From Bacteroidota bacterium (GTDB lineage: Bacteria > Bacteroidota > Bacteroidia > Cytophagales > Cyclobacteriaceae), in NCBI GenBank assembly GCA_016866385.1, contig VGMU01000011.1:1-60801 (forward strand): 60,801 nucleotides of DNA, in the 5' to 3' direction. Positions 54,216 through 60,801 of the stretch are shown in pieces. A program made the translations under genes and the position numbers. Within the stretch, counting starts at the first letter, position 1. Each line of letters opens with the position of its first letter. The notes beneath the pieces were generated by a model. That model saw only the letters and a program-made list of their open reading frames with translations, made no database searches and was not told where the DNA came from.

Positions 54216-55376
54216 ATGCAGTACCTCTCCAAACGTAGGATAGCAATCGGGGCTTTATTTTTTTTCATGGGGATTTGCTTTGCCAGTTGGGCAGCTCGTA
54301 TACCCGATATTCAGAGTAAATTCCAACTTTCTGAAGGAGAATTAGGGACGCTATTGCTTTGCTTGCCCATTGGTTCTATGCTGGGATTACCCATAGCCGG
54401 CTGGTCGGTACATCATTACGGAAGCAGAATAGTCATTTTAATTTGCAGTGTAGCCTATGCGCTGGTTTTGCCACTCATTGGCCTTGCCCCAAGCACCTGG
54501 ATTCTGGTTCCTACCCTTGGCCTTTTTGGGATGCTGGGCAACATCATGAATATTTCACTCAATACCCAGGCCTTAGGGCTAGAAGATCAATTAGGAAAAA
54601 GTATACTCGCTTCATTTCACGGGTTGTGGAGCATGGCGGGTTTTACTGGCGCTGGACTTGGTGCTGGCATGATTCTTCTTCAATTTTCCCCTGCTGCGCA
54701 TTTTGCTGTAGTAACGCTACTCTCCTTGGTAATTATTCTATGTTCTCAGCAATTTGTTGTAGCTGACAAGCCCGGAGCAGAAAAAGAAGGGGGATTGGTG
54801 TTAAAAAAAATGGACCCTCTTCTTCTTCGTGTAGGCCTAATTGCTTTTTTAGGCATGATGGCCGAGGGATGTATGTTTGATTGGAGTGGGGTATATTTCA
54901 AAAAAATTGTGGAAGCCTCTCCTGAGCTGGTTTCCCTAGGGTATGTTTGTTTTATGGGTGCTATGGCATCGGGAAGATTTATCACAGATAAAGCCAGTCA
55001 TCGATTTGGAAAAATAGCTGTGATACAAGTGAGTGGGATTGGAATATTTTTGGGATTAGTGATTTCTGTGGTATTTCCTAGCCTCTATACCGCAGCAGTT
55101 GGGTTTCTCTTGGTAGGATTTGGTGTGGCATCAATTGTCCCCTTGTCTTATGGGATTGCAGGCCGGTCCAAGATGTATTCCCCTGGAGTTGCCCTAGCCC
55201 TGGTTTCTACCCTTTCCTTTTTTGGATTTTTGGTTGGGCCTCCTCTTATTGGATTTGTGGCGGAGTGGCTTGATTTGAAGGTTTCCTTCCTTATCATCGC
55301 CTGCAATGGTCTAGGAATAGTGTTATTGAGTAGCTTAGGAAGGCAGATATTTTCAAGCACTACTACCATTACCTAG
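54216..55376 (+). CDS. MFS transporter (YbjJ-like)
   Basis: 386-residue major-facilitator permease with about twelve helices. Early signature FASWAARIPDIQSKF, LPIGSMLGLPIAGW, and ITDKASHRFGK in the loop before the second half. Substrate unknown; its place between sulfur-transport and thiosulfate dehydrogenase-like genes, with the cytochrome gene 5 bases downstream, suggests a sulfur or organic acid compound. Confidence 0.9.
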   Translation: MQYLSKRRIAIGALFFFMGICFASWAARIPDIQSKFQLSEGELGTLLLCLPIGSMLGLPIAGWSVHHYGSRIVILICSVAYALVLPLIGLAPSTWILVPTLGLFGMLGNIMNISLNTQALGLEDQLGKSILASFHGLWSMAGFTGAGLGAGMILLQFSPAAHFAVVTLLSLVIILCSQQFVVADKPGAEKEGGLVLKKMDPLLLRVGLIAFLGMMAEGCMFDWSGVYFKKIVEASPELVSLGYVCFMGAMASGRFITDKASHRFGKIAVIQVSGIGIFLGLVISVVFPSLYTAAVGFLLVGFGVASIVPLSYGIAGRSKMYSPGVALALVSTLSFFGFLVGPPLIGFVAEWLDLKVSFLIIACNGLGIVLLSSLGRQIFSSTTTIT

Positions 55377-55381
55377 CGTTT

Positions 55382-56434
55382 ATGAAGTCTATCGTTCACA
55401 AGCTGTATCGTCTGAGCATTGCCCTTCTGCTTATTGGATCTGTATCGCTGCTGCTTGTCGCTTTTTTGTCTTTGATGTCCCTTTTACCTATTCCCTTTTT
55501 TCGAGGTGATCCGGAAGAGCCAGCGCGCATCCAAGCCAAGGAGGAAGCTCCAAGGCTTCTGCCATTGGCTGATCCTACCACGGTATGGAAGGCTCCAGCC
55601 CTGGAGGACATGAATTTAGAACCTAATGCAGATGAACTTCGGTATGGCAAAGACTTAATTGCAAACACTGCCGAGTATCTAGGTCCTCACGGTAAAGTAA
55701 AGTCCATGTCCAATGGAATGAATTGTCAAAACTGCCACCTTCAGGCAGGTACCCTTCCTTTTGGCAATAATTTTGCCGCAGTCGCCTCTACCTATCCCAA
55801 GTTTAGGGCTCGTTCAGGTACAGAAGAAGATATACAAAAGAGAATCAACGATTGTCTGGAAAGAAGTTTAAATGGAAAAGCTTTGGATAGAGATTCCCAA
55901 GAAATGAAAGCCATGGTGGCCTACATTTCTTGGGTTGGTAAAGATGTTCCCAAGGGAGAAATTCCCGAAGGAACTGGCATTTATGAGGTTCCTCTCTTGG
56001 GTCGTGCTGCAGACCCTTTTCAAGGCAAGGTAGTGTATGAAGCCAAATGTGCAAGTTGCCATCAATCTGATGGAAAAGGTCAAATGAAGCCAGAGGGTAG
56101 GGGATACCTGTATCCTCCGCTATGGGGAGAAGGAAGCTACAATCATGGCGCTGGACTACACCGACTCTCTAGGTTTGCAGGATATATTAAGGCCAATATG
56201 CCTTTGGGAGCTACTTTTGAAAACCCACAACTTTCCGATGAAGAATCTTGGGACGTTGCCGCCTACGTAAATAGTCTAGATAGGCCCACCAAAGACTTAT
56301 CAAGAGATTGGCCAGATATTTCGAAAAAACCCATGGATCATCCTTTTGGTCCTTTTTCAGACGGGTTCTCCGAAGAACAGCATAAGTATGGTCCATTTGG
56401 ACCTATAAAAGCAGCAGCTACTAAACGAAACTAA
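55382..56434 (+). CDS. TsdA-like diheme cytochrome c (thiosulfate dehydrogenase family)
   Basis: 350 residues. N-terminal hydrophobic anchor (7-40), then two heme motifs: C115-Q-N-C118-H119 and C223-A-S-C226-H227. Between them is the pattern RINDC158LERSLNGKAL, matching the region of TsdA that supplies the unusual cysteine ligand to the active-site heme; NMPLGATF near 272-279 fits the methionine ligand of the second heme. TsdA oxidises two thiosulfates to tetrathionate in the periplasm, or acts in reverse. Together with the persulfide enzyme and YeeE genes this makes a coherent sulfur locus. Confidence 0.85.
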   Translation: MKSIVHKLYRLSIALLLIGSVSLLLVAFLSLMSLLPIPFFRGDPEEPARIQAKEEAPRLLPLADPTTVWKAPALEDMNLEPNADELRYGKDLIANTAEYLGPHGKVKSMSNGMNCQNCHLQAGTLPFGNNFAAVASTYPKFRARSGTEEDIQKRINDCLERSLNGKALDRDSQEMKAMVAYISWVGKDVPKGEIPEGTGIYEVPLLGRAADPFQGKVVYEAKCASCHQSDGKGQMKPEGRGYLYPPLWGEGSYNHGAGLHRLSRFAGYIKANMPLGATFENPQLSDEESWDVAAYVNSLDRPTKDLSRDWPDISKKPMDHPFGPFSDGFSEEQHKYGPFGPIKAAATKRN

Positions 56435-56867
56435 ATTACAAGTAGAGGTAAATCCGGAGGAATTCATCCGTGCAGGGAGTCTTCCTTTCTGTCTCAAAAG
56501 AAATTCTTTTTAATCTAAGGGGAGGGTTATAAAAGCTACTTCCTATATGCTTAGCCATGTATTTGCCTGATTTTCAATTGGTAGTTTTGGGTATGCTACT
56601 TATGCTGTTCCGATTCAAATTAGGAATTGCCAATTATTATGTAGACCTTTGAAGTGTCGGAGAAATGTTTCCGATACTTGTCTTCAAGTTTAGCATCGGC
56701 GATTCACCTGCCTCAAGTAGCAAATCAAGAGTTCTCCAACACAGGTTTTACTTCTTCTTCTCCTACTTTTTTAATTCTTCTAAGACCTGGTCTTTTTGAA
56801 TTAAAACCTGCAGTTTACAATCTTTTGAGAACCTTAATTTACTAGTACCCACCCAAATTGCATCCCC
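56435..56867 (+). other. 433-base gene-poor stretch before the desaturase
   Basis: No convincing gene is seen here; a 63-codon open frame at 56654-56845 has no protein character. An inverted repeat AAGTGTCGGA (56652-56661) with TCCGATACTT (56670-56679), one G-U pair, lies without a T tract. No TAnnTTTG promoter motif was found near the desaturase. Confidence 0.5.
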
Positions 56868-56981
56868 ATCAAAACCATTCGATTTTCAGAATCAGTTTTA
56901 TCTGATTTTTCTATTACCCTCCGAAGCAGAGTCAATGCTTACTTCAATTCCTCAAGTCAGACGAAGTTTGGAAATAAGGAA
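56868..56981 (+). other. In-frame 38-codon coding-like extension of the desaturase, no standard start
   Basis: Reading the desaturase frame back from its first ATG gives IKTIRFSESV, then LSDFSITLRSRVNAYF and FGNKE, which fits the conserved N-terminus of this desaturase family (an F-x-LRxRVNxYF stretch and a GN before the first membrane helix). An in-frame TAA lies upstream at 56838-56840. Between the stop and 56982 there is no ATG, GTG or TTG; the expected start position is ATC at 56868, with ATT at 56877. Confidence 0.6.
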
Positions 56982-57974
56982 ATGATCGTCAAGACCTTGG
57001 TCATGCTGAGCATTTATATTCTTCCTATAGTTTTTGTTACTACAGGGATAGCCAATCAAACTTGGCAACTTTTCCTTTGCTTTGTTGTCAGTGGATTTGG
57101 TATGGCCGGTATAGGTATGGGTATCATGCACGATGCCATACACGGCACCTACTCTAAAAATCCCAAAATAAACAAACTTCTTGGCTATACGCTCAATTTT
57201 GTAGGAGCCAATGCCACGGTTTGGAAAGTTCAACACAATGTGTTGCACCATTCCTATACCAATATTCCAGAGGGAGACGATGACATCAATGCTCCATTTT
57301 TCTTAAGATTTTCTCCTCATGCCAAAAAGAATGGCCTTCATGCGTATCAGCACTGGTATTCTTGGATTTTTTACGGACTTTCTACCCTTTCTTGGGTGAC
57401 AACAAAGGACTTTATTCGTTTTAATAGGTATTACAACATGGGCATGTTTAAAGGAAAACATGTGTACAGAAATACTTTATTAAAAATTATAGGTTGGAAA
57501 TTAGTTTACTATGCCTTTATTCTAGGACTGCCTATTCTTTTTTCTCCATTTGGAGTAGGTGAAATTATTCTAGCCTTCCTAGCACTTCATTTTGTGACTG
57601 GACTAAGTATTTCCTTGGTTTTTCAAACGGCTCACATCATGCCTGAAGTAGCTTTTCCGCAAGCCAATGAGTTTGGAGTTGTGGAGGGTGAGCGCATGCT
57701 ACACCAATTGGCTACCACGTCTAACTATTCAGAAAAAAATCACTTCTTTTCTTGGTTGATTGGTGGACTTAATTACCAGGTAGAGCACCACCTCTTCCCT
57801 GACATCTGTCACGTTCATTACCGCAAGATTGCTCCTATAGTCAAAGCAACTGCAGCGGAGTTTAATATCCCTTATTACAGTAAAAAAACATTTTTTGATG
57901 CGTTAAAGGCTCATGCAAAGATGTTGCACCAACTCGGTACTATGGAAAATCAGCCTTTACCTGCTTCTTCTTAA
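56982..57974 (+). CDS. Membrane fatty acid desaturase (acyl-CoA/linoleoyl-CoA desaturase type)
   Basis: Diiron desaturase that introduces double bonds into acyl chains, with four membrane helices. Histidine boxes: H50-D-A-I-H54, H85-N-V-L-H89-H90 and QVEHH in the last third. From the first ATG it has 330 residues, shorter than the family (about 360-370), and the missing N-terminus appears in frame upstream (56868-56981) without a standard start codon. Three bases separate it from the helicase gene, so both may be co-transcribed. Such enzymes adjust membrane fluidity at low temperature, consistent with the cold-shock gene nearby. Confidence 0.9.
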   Translation: MIVKTLVMLSIYILPIVFVTTGIANQTWQLFLCFVVSGFGMAGIGMGIMHDAIHGTYSKNPKINKLLGYTLNFVGANATVWKVQHNVLHHSYTNIPEGDDDINAPFFLRFSPHAKKNGLHAYQHWYSWIFYGLSTLSWVTTKDFIRFNRYYNMGMFKGKHVYRNTLLKIIGWKLVYYAFILGLPILFSPFGVGEIILAFLALHFVTGLSISLVFQTAHIMPEVAFPQANEFGVVEGERMLHQLATTSNYSEKNHFFSWLIGGLNYQVEHHLFPDICHVHYRKIAPIVKATAAEFNIPYYSKKTFFDALKAHAKMLHQLGTMENQPLPASS

Positions 57975-57977
57975 CTT

Positions 57978-59168
57978 ATGAATTCTATCAAAAAAAATAA
58001 ATTTTCTTCTGCCAACCCTCGAGGAGGTAATAAAGACCGTAGGCAGGTAAAAAAGAAGGAGTCTACCCTAGATCCCAGGTTGTTTGTCAAAAAAGCAAAG
58101 CCTAGCGGGCAGGAAGGGTTTAGAACGGAAAAATCATTTTCCGATTTGGGTTTAAACCAAAAATTGCTTCAAAATATTCATGCCAAAGGATATCAAACGC
58201 AGACCACCATTCAAGAACAATCCATCGAGCAATTGCTTCGGGGAAGAGACATGATGGCCATTTCCAAAACTGGCTCTGGAAAAACAGCTGCTTTTTTGAT
58301 TCCTATCATTGAGCATGCCTTAAAGGACTCTAGAAATTTCACGGCTTTGGTAGTTACCCCGACCAGAGAGCTTTCCTTACAAATTGAAGAAGAATTCAAA
58401 TCCCTAACCCTAGGAATGGGATTGAATTCGGCAACTTTCATAGGAGGCACCAACATCAATTCGGATGTGGATAAATTCAAACGAAAACTTCATGTAATTG
58501 TAGGTACACCAGGAAGGTTACTGGATCTATCTGACCGCAAGAATTTGGATTTGAGCAAAATCAATACCCTAGTACTTGACGAGTTTGACCGGATGTTGGA
58601 CATGGGTTTTGTATTAGACGTAACCAAGCTTGTCAACCGAATAGGTAAAAGAGACCAAACGCTCTTATTCTCTGCTACGCTAGAGCCTGCTCAAAGGAAA
58701 TTAATTGATGGCTTGCTCACCAATCCTTTGGAAGTAAATGTGGCCCAAGGGTCAACAACCAATGAGAATATTGAGCAGCAGACCATTTATATACAAGAAG
58801 GACAAGACAAGTTTGAAGTATTATATAACCTTCTCTCCAAACCCTCTTTAGAAAAAGTCATCCTTTTCACGGAAACCAAAAGACTGGCAGATAGGCTGGC
58901 TAAAAAACTAATTCAAGTAGGAATAAAGGCCGGTCAAATCCATGGAGATAAGTCTCAGAATTTTAGAAATCGAATGATCGAAGAATTCAAATCTGGAGAA
59001 ATTCGTGTTTTGGTAGCCACCGATGTCGCCGCTAGAGGAATAGACGTGGCCGACGTAAGTCATGTGATCAACTACCAGTTACCCATGACCATGGATGCCT
59101 ACATCCATAGGATCGGAAGAACGGGCAGAGCAGGTAAAGTAGGTCACGCCATCACCTTTATTAACTAA
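57978..59168 (+). CDS. DEAD-box RNA helicase (DEFD variant)
   Basis: 396-residue RNA helicase. Basic N-terminal tail (1-50, many K and R), Q motif region LNQKLLQNIHAKGYQTQTTIQ, Walker A SKTGSGKT (96-103), motif II D201-E-F-D204 instead of DEAD, motif III SAT, ARGIDV and HRIGRTGRAG. The A-to-F change at the third motif II position is unusual; the key D and E remain. It is followed after nine bases by a small basic protein and then by cspA, a common cold-response arrangement in Bacteroidota. Confidence 0.92.
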   Translation: MNSIKKNKFSSANPRGGNKDRRQVKKKESTLDPRLFVKKAKPSGQEGFRTEKSFSDLGLNQKLLQNIHAKGYQTQTTIQEQSIEQLLRGRDMMAISKTGSGKTAAFLIPIIEHALKDSRNFTALVVTPTRELSLQIEEEFKSLTLGMGLNSATFIGGTNINSDVDKFKRKLHVIVGTPGRLLDLSDRKNLDLSKINTLVLDEFDRMLDMGFVLDVTKLVNRIGKRDQTLLFSATLEPAQRKLIDGLLTNPLEVNVAQGSTTNENIEQQTIYIQEGQDKFEVLYNLLSKPSLEKVILFTETKRLADRLAKKLIQVGIKAGQIHGDKSQNFRNRMIEEFKSGEIRVLVATDVAARGIDVADVSHVINYQLPMTMDAYIHRIGRTGRAGKVGHAITFIN

Positions 59169-59177
59169 TCTCATTGC

Positions 59178-59381
59178 ATGTCAAAAAATCAAAACACATT
59201 TATAAAAAAACAAAAAGCAGAACTCAAAAAGCGAAAGCAAAAAGATAAGCTGGAGAAAATGCTTGAGCGAAAGGCCCAACCCAAGGATGGAAGTCTTGAT
59301 AATATGATCGCATACGTAGATGAATTCGGTAATATTTCTTCCACTCCACCTGCGCCTATTGCAGATAAAAAATCAAAATAA
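59178..59381 (+). CDS. Small basic protein between RNA helicase and cold-shock genes
   Basis: 67 residues, starting MSKNQNTFIKKQKAELKKRK, then a K/E-rich helix and a less charged tail with YVDEFGNISSTPP. No catalytic motif. Proteins of this kind recur between DEAD-box helicase and csp genes in Bacteroidota (from memory). Probably binds RNA or partners the helicase; unproven. Confidence 0.78.
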   Translation: MSKNQNTFIKKQKAELKKRKQKDKLEKMLERKAQPKDGSLDNMIAYVDEFGNISSTPPAPIADKKSK

Positions 59382-59429
59382 ACCAAGTCAAACAAAATCG
59401 AGTAAAAACCAATTTAAATTTCAAAAATC

Positions 59430-59624
59430 ATGAATGAAGGAACAGTAAAATTCTTTAACACAACCAAGGGTTTTGGATTCATTACCCCATCTGACAACAG
59501 CGAAGACGTGTTTGTACACCACACCGGTTTGGTACACGAAATCCGTGAAAACGATAAGGTTGTGTATGACCTTGTACAAGGAAAGAAGGGCATCAATGCC
59601 GTAAACGTAAAAGTGGTTAAGTAA
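59430..59624 (+). CDS. Cold-shock protein CspA family
   Basis: 64-residue OB-fold RNA chaperone. RNP1 KGFGFI (13-18) and RNP2 DVFVHH (26-31) are intact, as is the start MNEGTVKFFN. It binds single-stranded RNA or DNA and prevents structure at low temperature or acts constitutively. A strong terminator follows (59646-59687). Confidence 0.96.
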   Translation: MNEGTVKFFNTTKGFGFITPSDNSEDVFVHHTGLVHEIRENDKVVYDLVQGKKGINAVNVKVVK

Positions 59625-59645
59625 TTACCTAACCCTTTTTAAAAG

Positions 59646-59687
59646 AAGCCCCGAGTGAATTATTCGCTTGGGGCTTTTATTTTTTTG
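59646..59687 (+). terminator. Terminator of the cold-shock gene
   Basis: Fourteen-bp stem AAGCCCCGAGTGAA (59646-59659) with TTCGCTTGGGGCTT (59663-59676), two G-U pairs, three-base loop, followed by a T-rich tract. Confidence 0.85.
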
Positions 59688-59714
59688 CTATCTCAGAAGT
59701 GTCGCTTAACTTTA
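59684..59714 (+). promoter_or_regulatory. Promoter of the Dabb lipoprotein gene
   Basis: TTTG (59684-59687), 19-base spacer, TAACTTTA (59707-59714), one mismatch from TAnnTTTG. The -33 box sits in the T tract of the csp terminator. Leader about 57 bases to the ATG at 59778. Confidence 0.5.
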
Positions 59715-59777
59715 GTTATCATCTTGAAGCTAACACAGAAGTGTTCTATGCATCCTTTCCCATCTATCTTCCATCCC

Positions 59778-60209
59778 ATGAAAAATTTTTCCCTACTGAT
59801 TTTATTTTCACTCCTACTTGCTTGTCAACCTGCGCAAAAAGTAGAAGAAGAATTCCAAAGTACACGTCCAGAAATCAACTTAAAACCTAGCGATATGCCC
59901 GATTCTGTTCTCCGCCATGTGGTGTTGTTTGGATTTAAAGAAAGCTCGTCTCCCCAAGACATTGATAATATTGTAGAGGCATTTAAAGCTTTACCCAGTA
60001 AAATTTCTGAAATCAAGGGATTTGAGTGGGGCGTAAACTCAAGTCCAGAAGGATTAAATCAAGGATTGACCCATGCTTTTACTGTCACGTTTCATTCCGA
60101 TGCCGACCGAGATGCTTACCTGCCCCACCCAGCACACCAGGAGTTTGTTAGCCTTCTTGGGCCACACTTAGATAAAGTGACCGTTCTCGATTATTGGACA
60201 AAAAAATAA
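59778..60209 (+). CDS. Dabb (stress-responsive A/B barrel) domain lipoprotein
   Basis: 143 residues. Signal MKNFSLLILFSLLLAC ends in a lipobox cysteine (16), so it should be a lipoprotein. The Dabb domain (about 44-140) shows LRHVVLFGFKESSSPQDIDNI and ends FVSLLGPHLDKVTVLDYW, as in stress-response A/B barrel proteins. Most Dabb proteins are cytoplasmic, so an exported form is somewhat unusual. An ATG at 59748 would add ten residues before this signal. Confidence 0.85.
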   Translation: MKNFSLLILFSLLLACQPAQKVEEEFQSTRPEINLKPSDMPDSVLRHVVLFGFKESSSPQDIDNIVEAFKALPSKISEIKGFEWGVNSSPEGLNQGLTHAFTVTFHSDADRDAYLPHPAHQEFVSLLGPHLDKVTVLDYWTKK

Positions 60210-60309
60210 GCCATGCGTAAAGATCCGGTTAAACACCCTCTAGGCATGCCTTTCTTTCCTTCCATGCCCCGCGTAAACTCTGAAAATGCAGTATTCTTTA
60301 CTAGCCCAA

Positions 60310-60801
60310 ATGGAGGAAAATTTATTACCCTTTCGTGGAGAGGTATATTTCTACCCACACTTTTTTTCTACACAAGAAGCAGATTTTTTATTCGAAACCT
60401 TTCAGAAAGGCTTGTCCTGGAGGCAGGATTCCATTTGGATGTTTGGAAAACAAGTTTTACAACCTAGACTCACAGCGCTTTACGGTGACCCATCGGTGCC
60501 TTACCGCTACTCTGGATTGGAGATGCAAGCCTTGCCTTTCTCCAGGGAACTTGAGGAAATTAAGCGAGGTATTGAGGATTATAGCCGCTATGATTTTACC
60601 CATGTCCTCTGTAACTTCTACCGCAATGGATCAGATAGTATGGGATGGCACCGTGACAATGAACCCATACTAGGTAACAATCCTACCATAGCTTCTGTTA
60701 CCTTGGGTGCCAGTAGGATCTTCCAACTGCGGCCTTATGTAGAAAAATCCCCCAAGATTTCCGTAGAACTTACCCATGGTAGTTTGCTGATGATGTCAGG
60801 C
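60310..60801 (+). CDS. AlkB-like 2-oxoglutarate/Fe(II) dioxygenase (3' end outside window)
   Basis: 164 codons visible. Alpha-ketoglutarate-dependent dioxygenase of the DNA/RNA alkylation-repair family. Iron ligands H114 and D116 in GWHRDNE; preceding substrate-loop NFYRNGSDSM; LTHGSLLMMSG at the window edge leads toward the second histidine, which lies beyond the window. I used the ATG at 60310, because the frame with ATG at 60213 ends without protein character. Confidence 0.9.
   Translation, partial: MEENLLPFRGEVYFYPHFFSTQEADFLFETFQKGLSWRQDSIWMFGKQVLQPRLTALYGDPSVPYRYSGLEMQALPFSRELEEIKRGIEDYSRYDFTHVLCNFYRNGSDSMGWHRDNEPILGNNPTIASVTLGASRIFQLRPYVEKSPKISVELTHGSLLMMSG

Noticed and set aside
56654..56845. 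63-codon frame upstream of the desaturase
   Set aside because: Composition does not look like protein and no motif is seen; the desaturase frame overlaps the area just downstream.
60213..60467. Open frame before the AlkB-like gene
   Set aside because: No recognisable protein; the true reading frame begins at 60310 and carries clear dioxygenase motifs.

Overview
The window looks like chromosomal DNA of a free-living Bacteroidota, most likely a Cytophagales/Cyclobacteriaceae-type bacterium (Algoriphagus, Belliella and Echinicola relatives); the genus is inferred. Supporting signs are gldH, RicT with a long tail, DUF3822 next to coaD, a GWxTD protein, a DUF2723 membrane protein, DUF1573, the miaB/sigma-54-regulator pair, weak ribosome binding sites, and several promoters of the Bacteroidota type (-33 TTTG or TTG, -7 TAnnTTTG). 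I found no insertion sequences, prophage, CRISPR or toxin modules.

Layout. 1-10 kb: housekeeping genes (sigma-54 regulator, miaB, YceI lipoprotein, gamma-carbonic-anhydrase-like protein, pyrE, two NUDIX hydrolases, coaD operon, RecD-like helicase). 10-18 kb: DUF1573 protein, ABC exporter, EamA transporter, GNAT, phosphoesterase, FAD oxidoreductase, acyl-CoA thioesterase, pcm, ribE. 18-28.6 kb: glycan-related block with an HGSNAT-like membrane acetyltransferase, a GH20 hexosaminidase and a tight four-gene operon (DUF1553 cytochrome lipoprotein, DUF1501 Tat protein, membrane cytochrome/LRR/CHB_HEX_C fusion, SIS sugar isomerase). 28.8-31.7 kb: two nucleotide-sugar dehydrogenases. 31.9-36.3 kb: four exported proteins of unknown function, ending in a leucine-rich-repeat protein built of three repeating blocks. 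36.3-47.8 kb: kdsB, tRNA-Ser(GCT), the recQ-purD-ricT-gldH operon, kpsF/kdsD-type isomerase, manC, rlmB, GWxTD protein, methyltransferase. 47.9-50.8 kb: DUF2723 protein. 51-56.4 kb: sulfur locus (thioredoxin, CstB-like metallo-beta-lactamase/rhodanese, two-part YeeE transporter, MFS permease, TsdA-like diheme cytochrome). 57-60.8 kb: fatty acid desaturase, DEAD-box helicase, small basic protein, cold-shock protein, Dabb lipoprotein and the start of an AlkB-like dioxygenase.

How the genes work together. kdsB and the kpsF/kdsD-type isomerase both serve Kdo synthesis; manC and the two sugar dehydrogenases supply activated sugars for surface polysaccharide. The sulfur locus is best read as uptake of a reduced sulfur compound, oxidation of persulfide in the cytoplasm, and oxidation of thiosulfate outside it. 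The helicase, small basic protein and CspA form a cold or RNA-remodelling unit. The best candidates for something new are the exported LRR cluster, the membrane cytochrome/LRR/carbohydrate-domain fusion operon, the sulfur locus, a desaturase whose conserved N-terminus has no standard start codon, and a perfect 20-bp palindrome on the YceI promoter.
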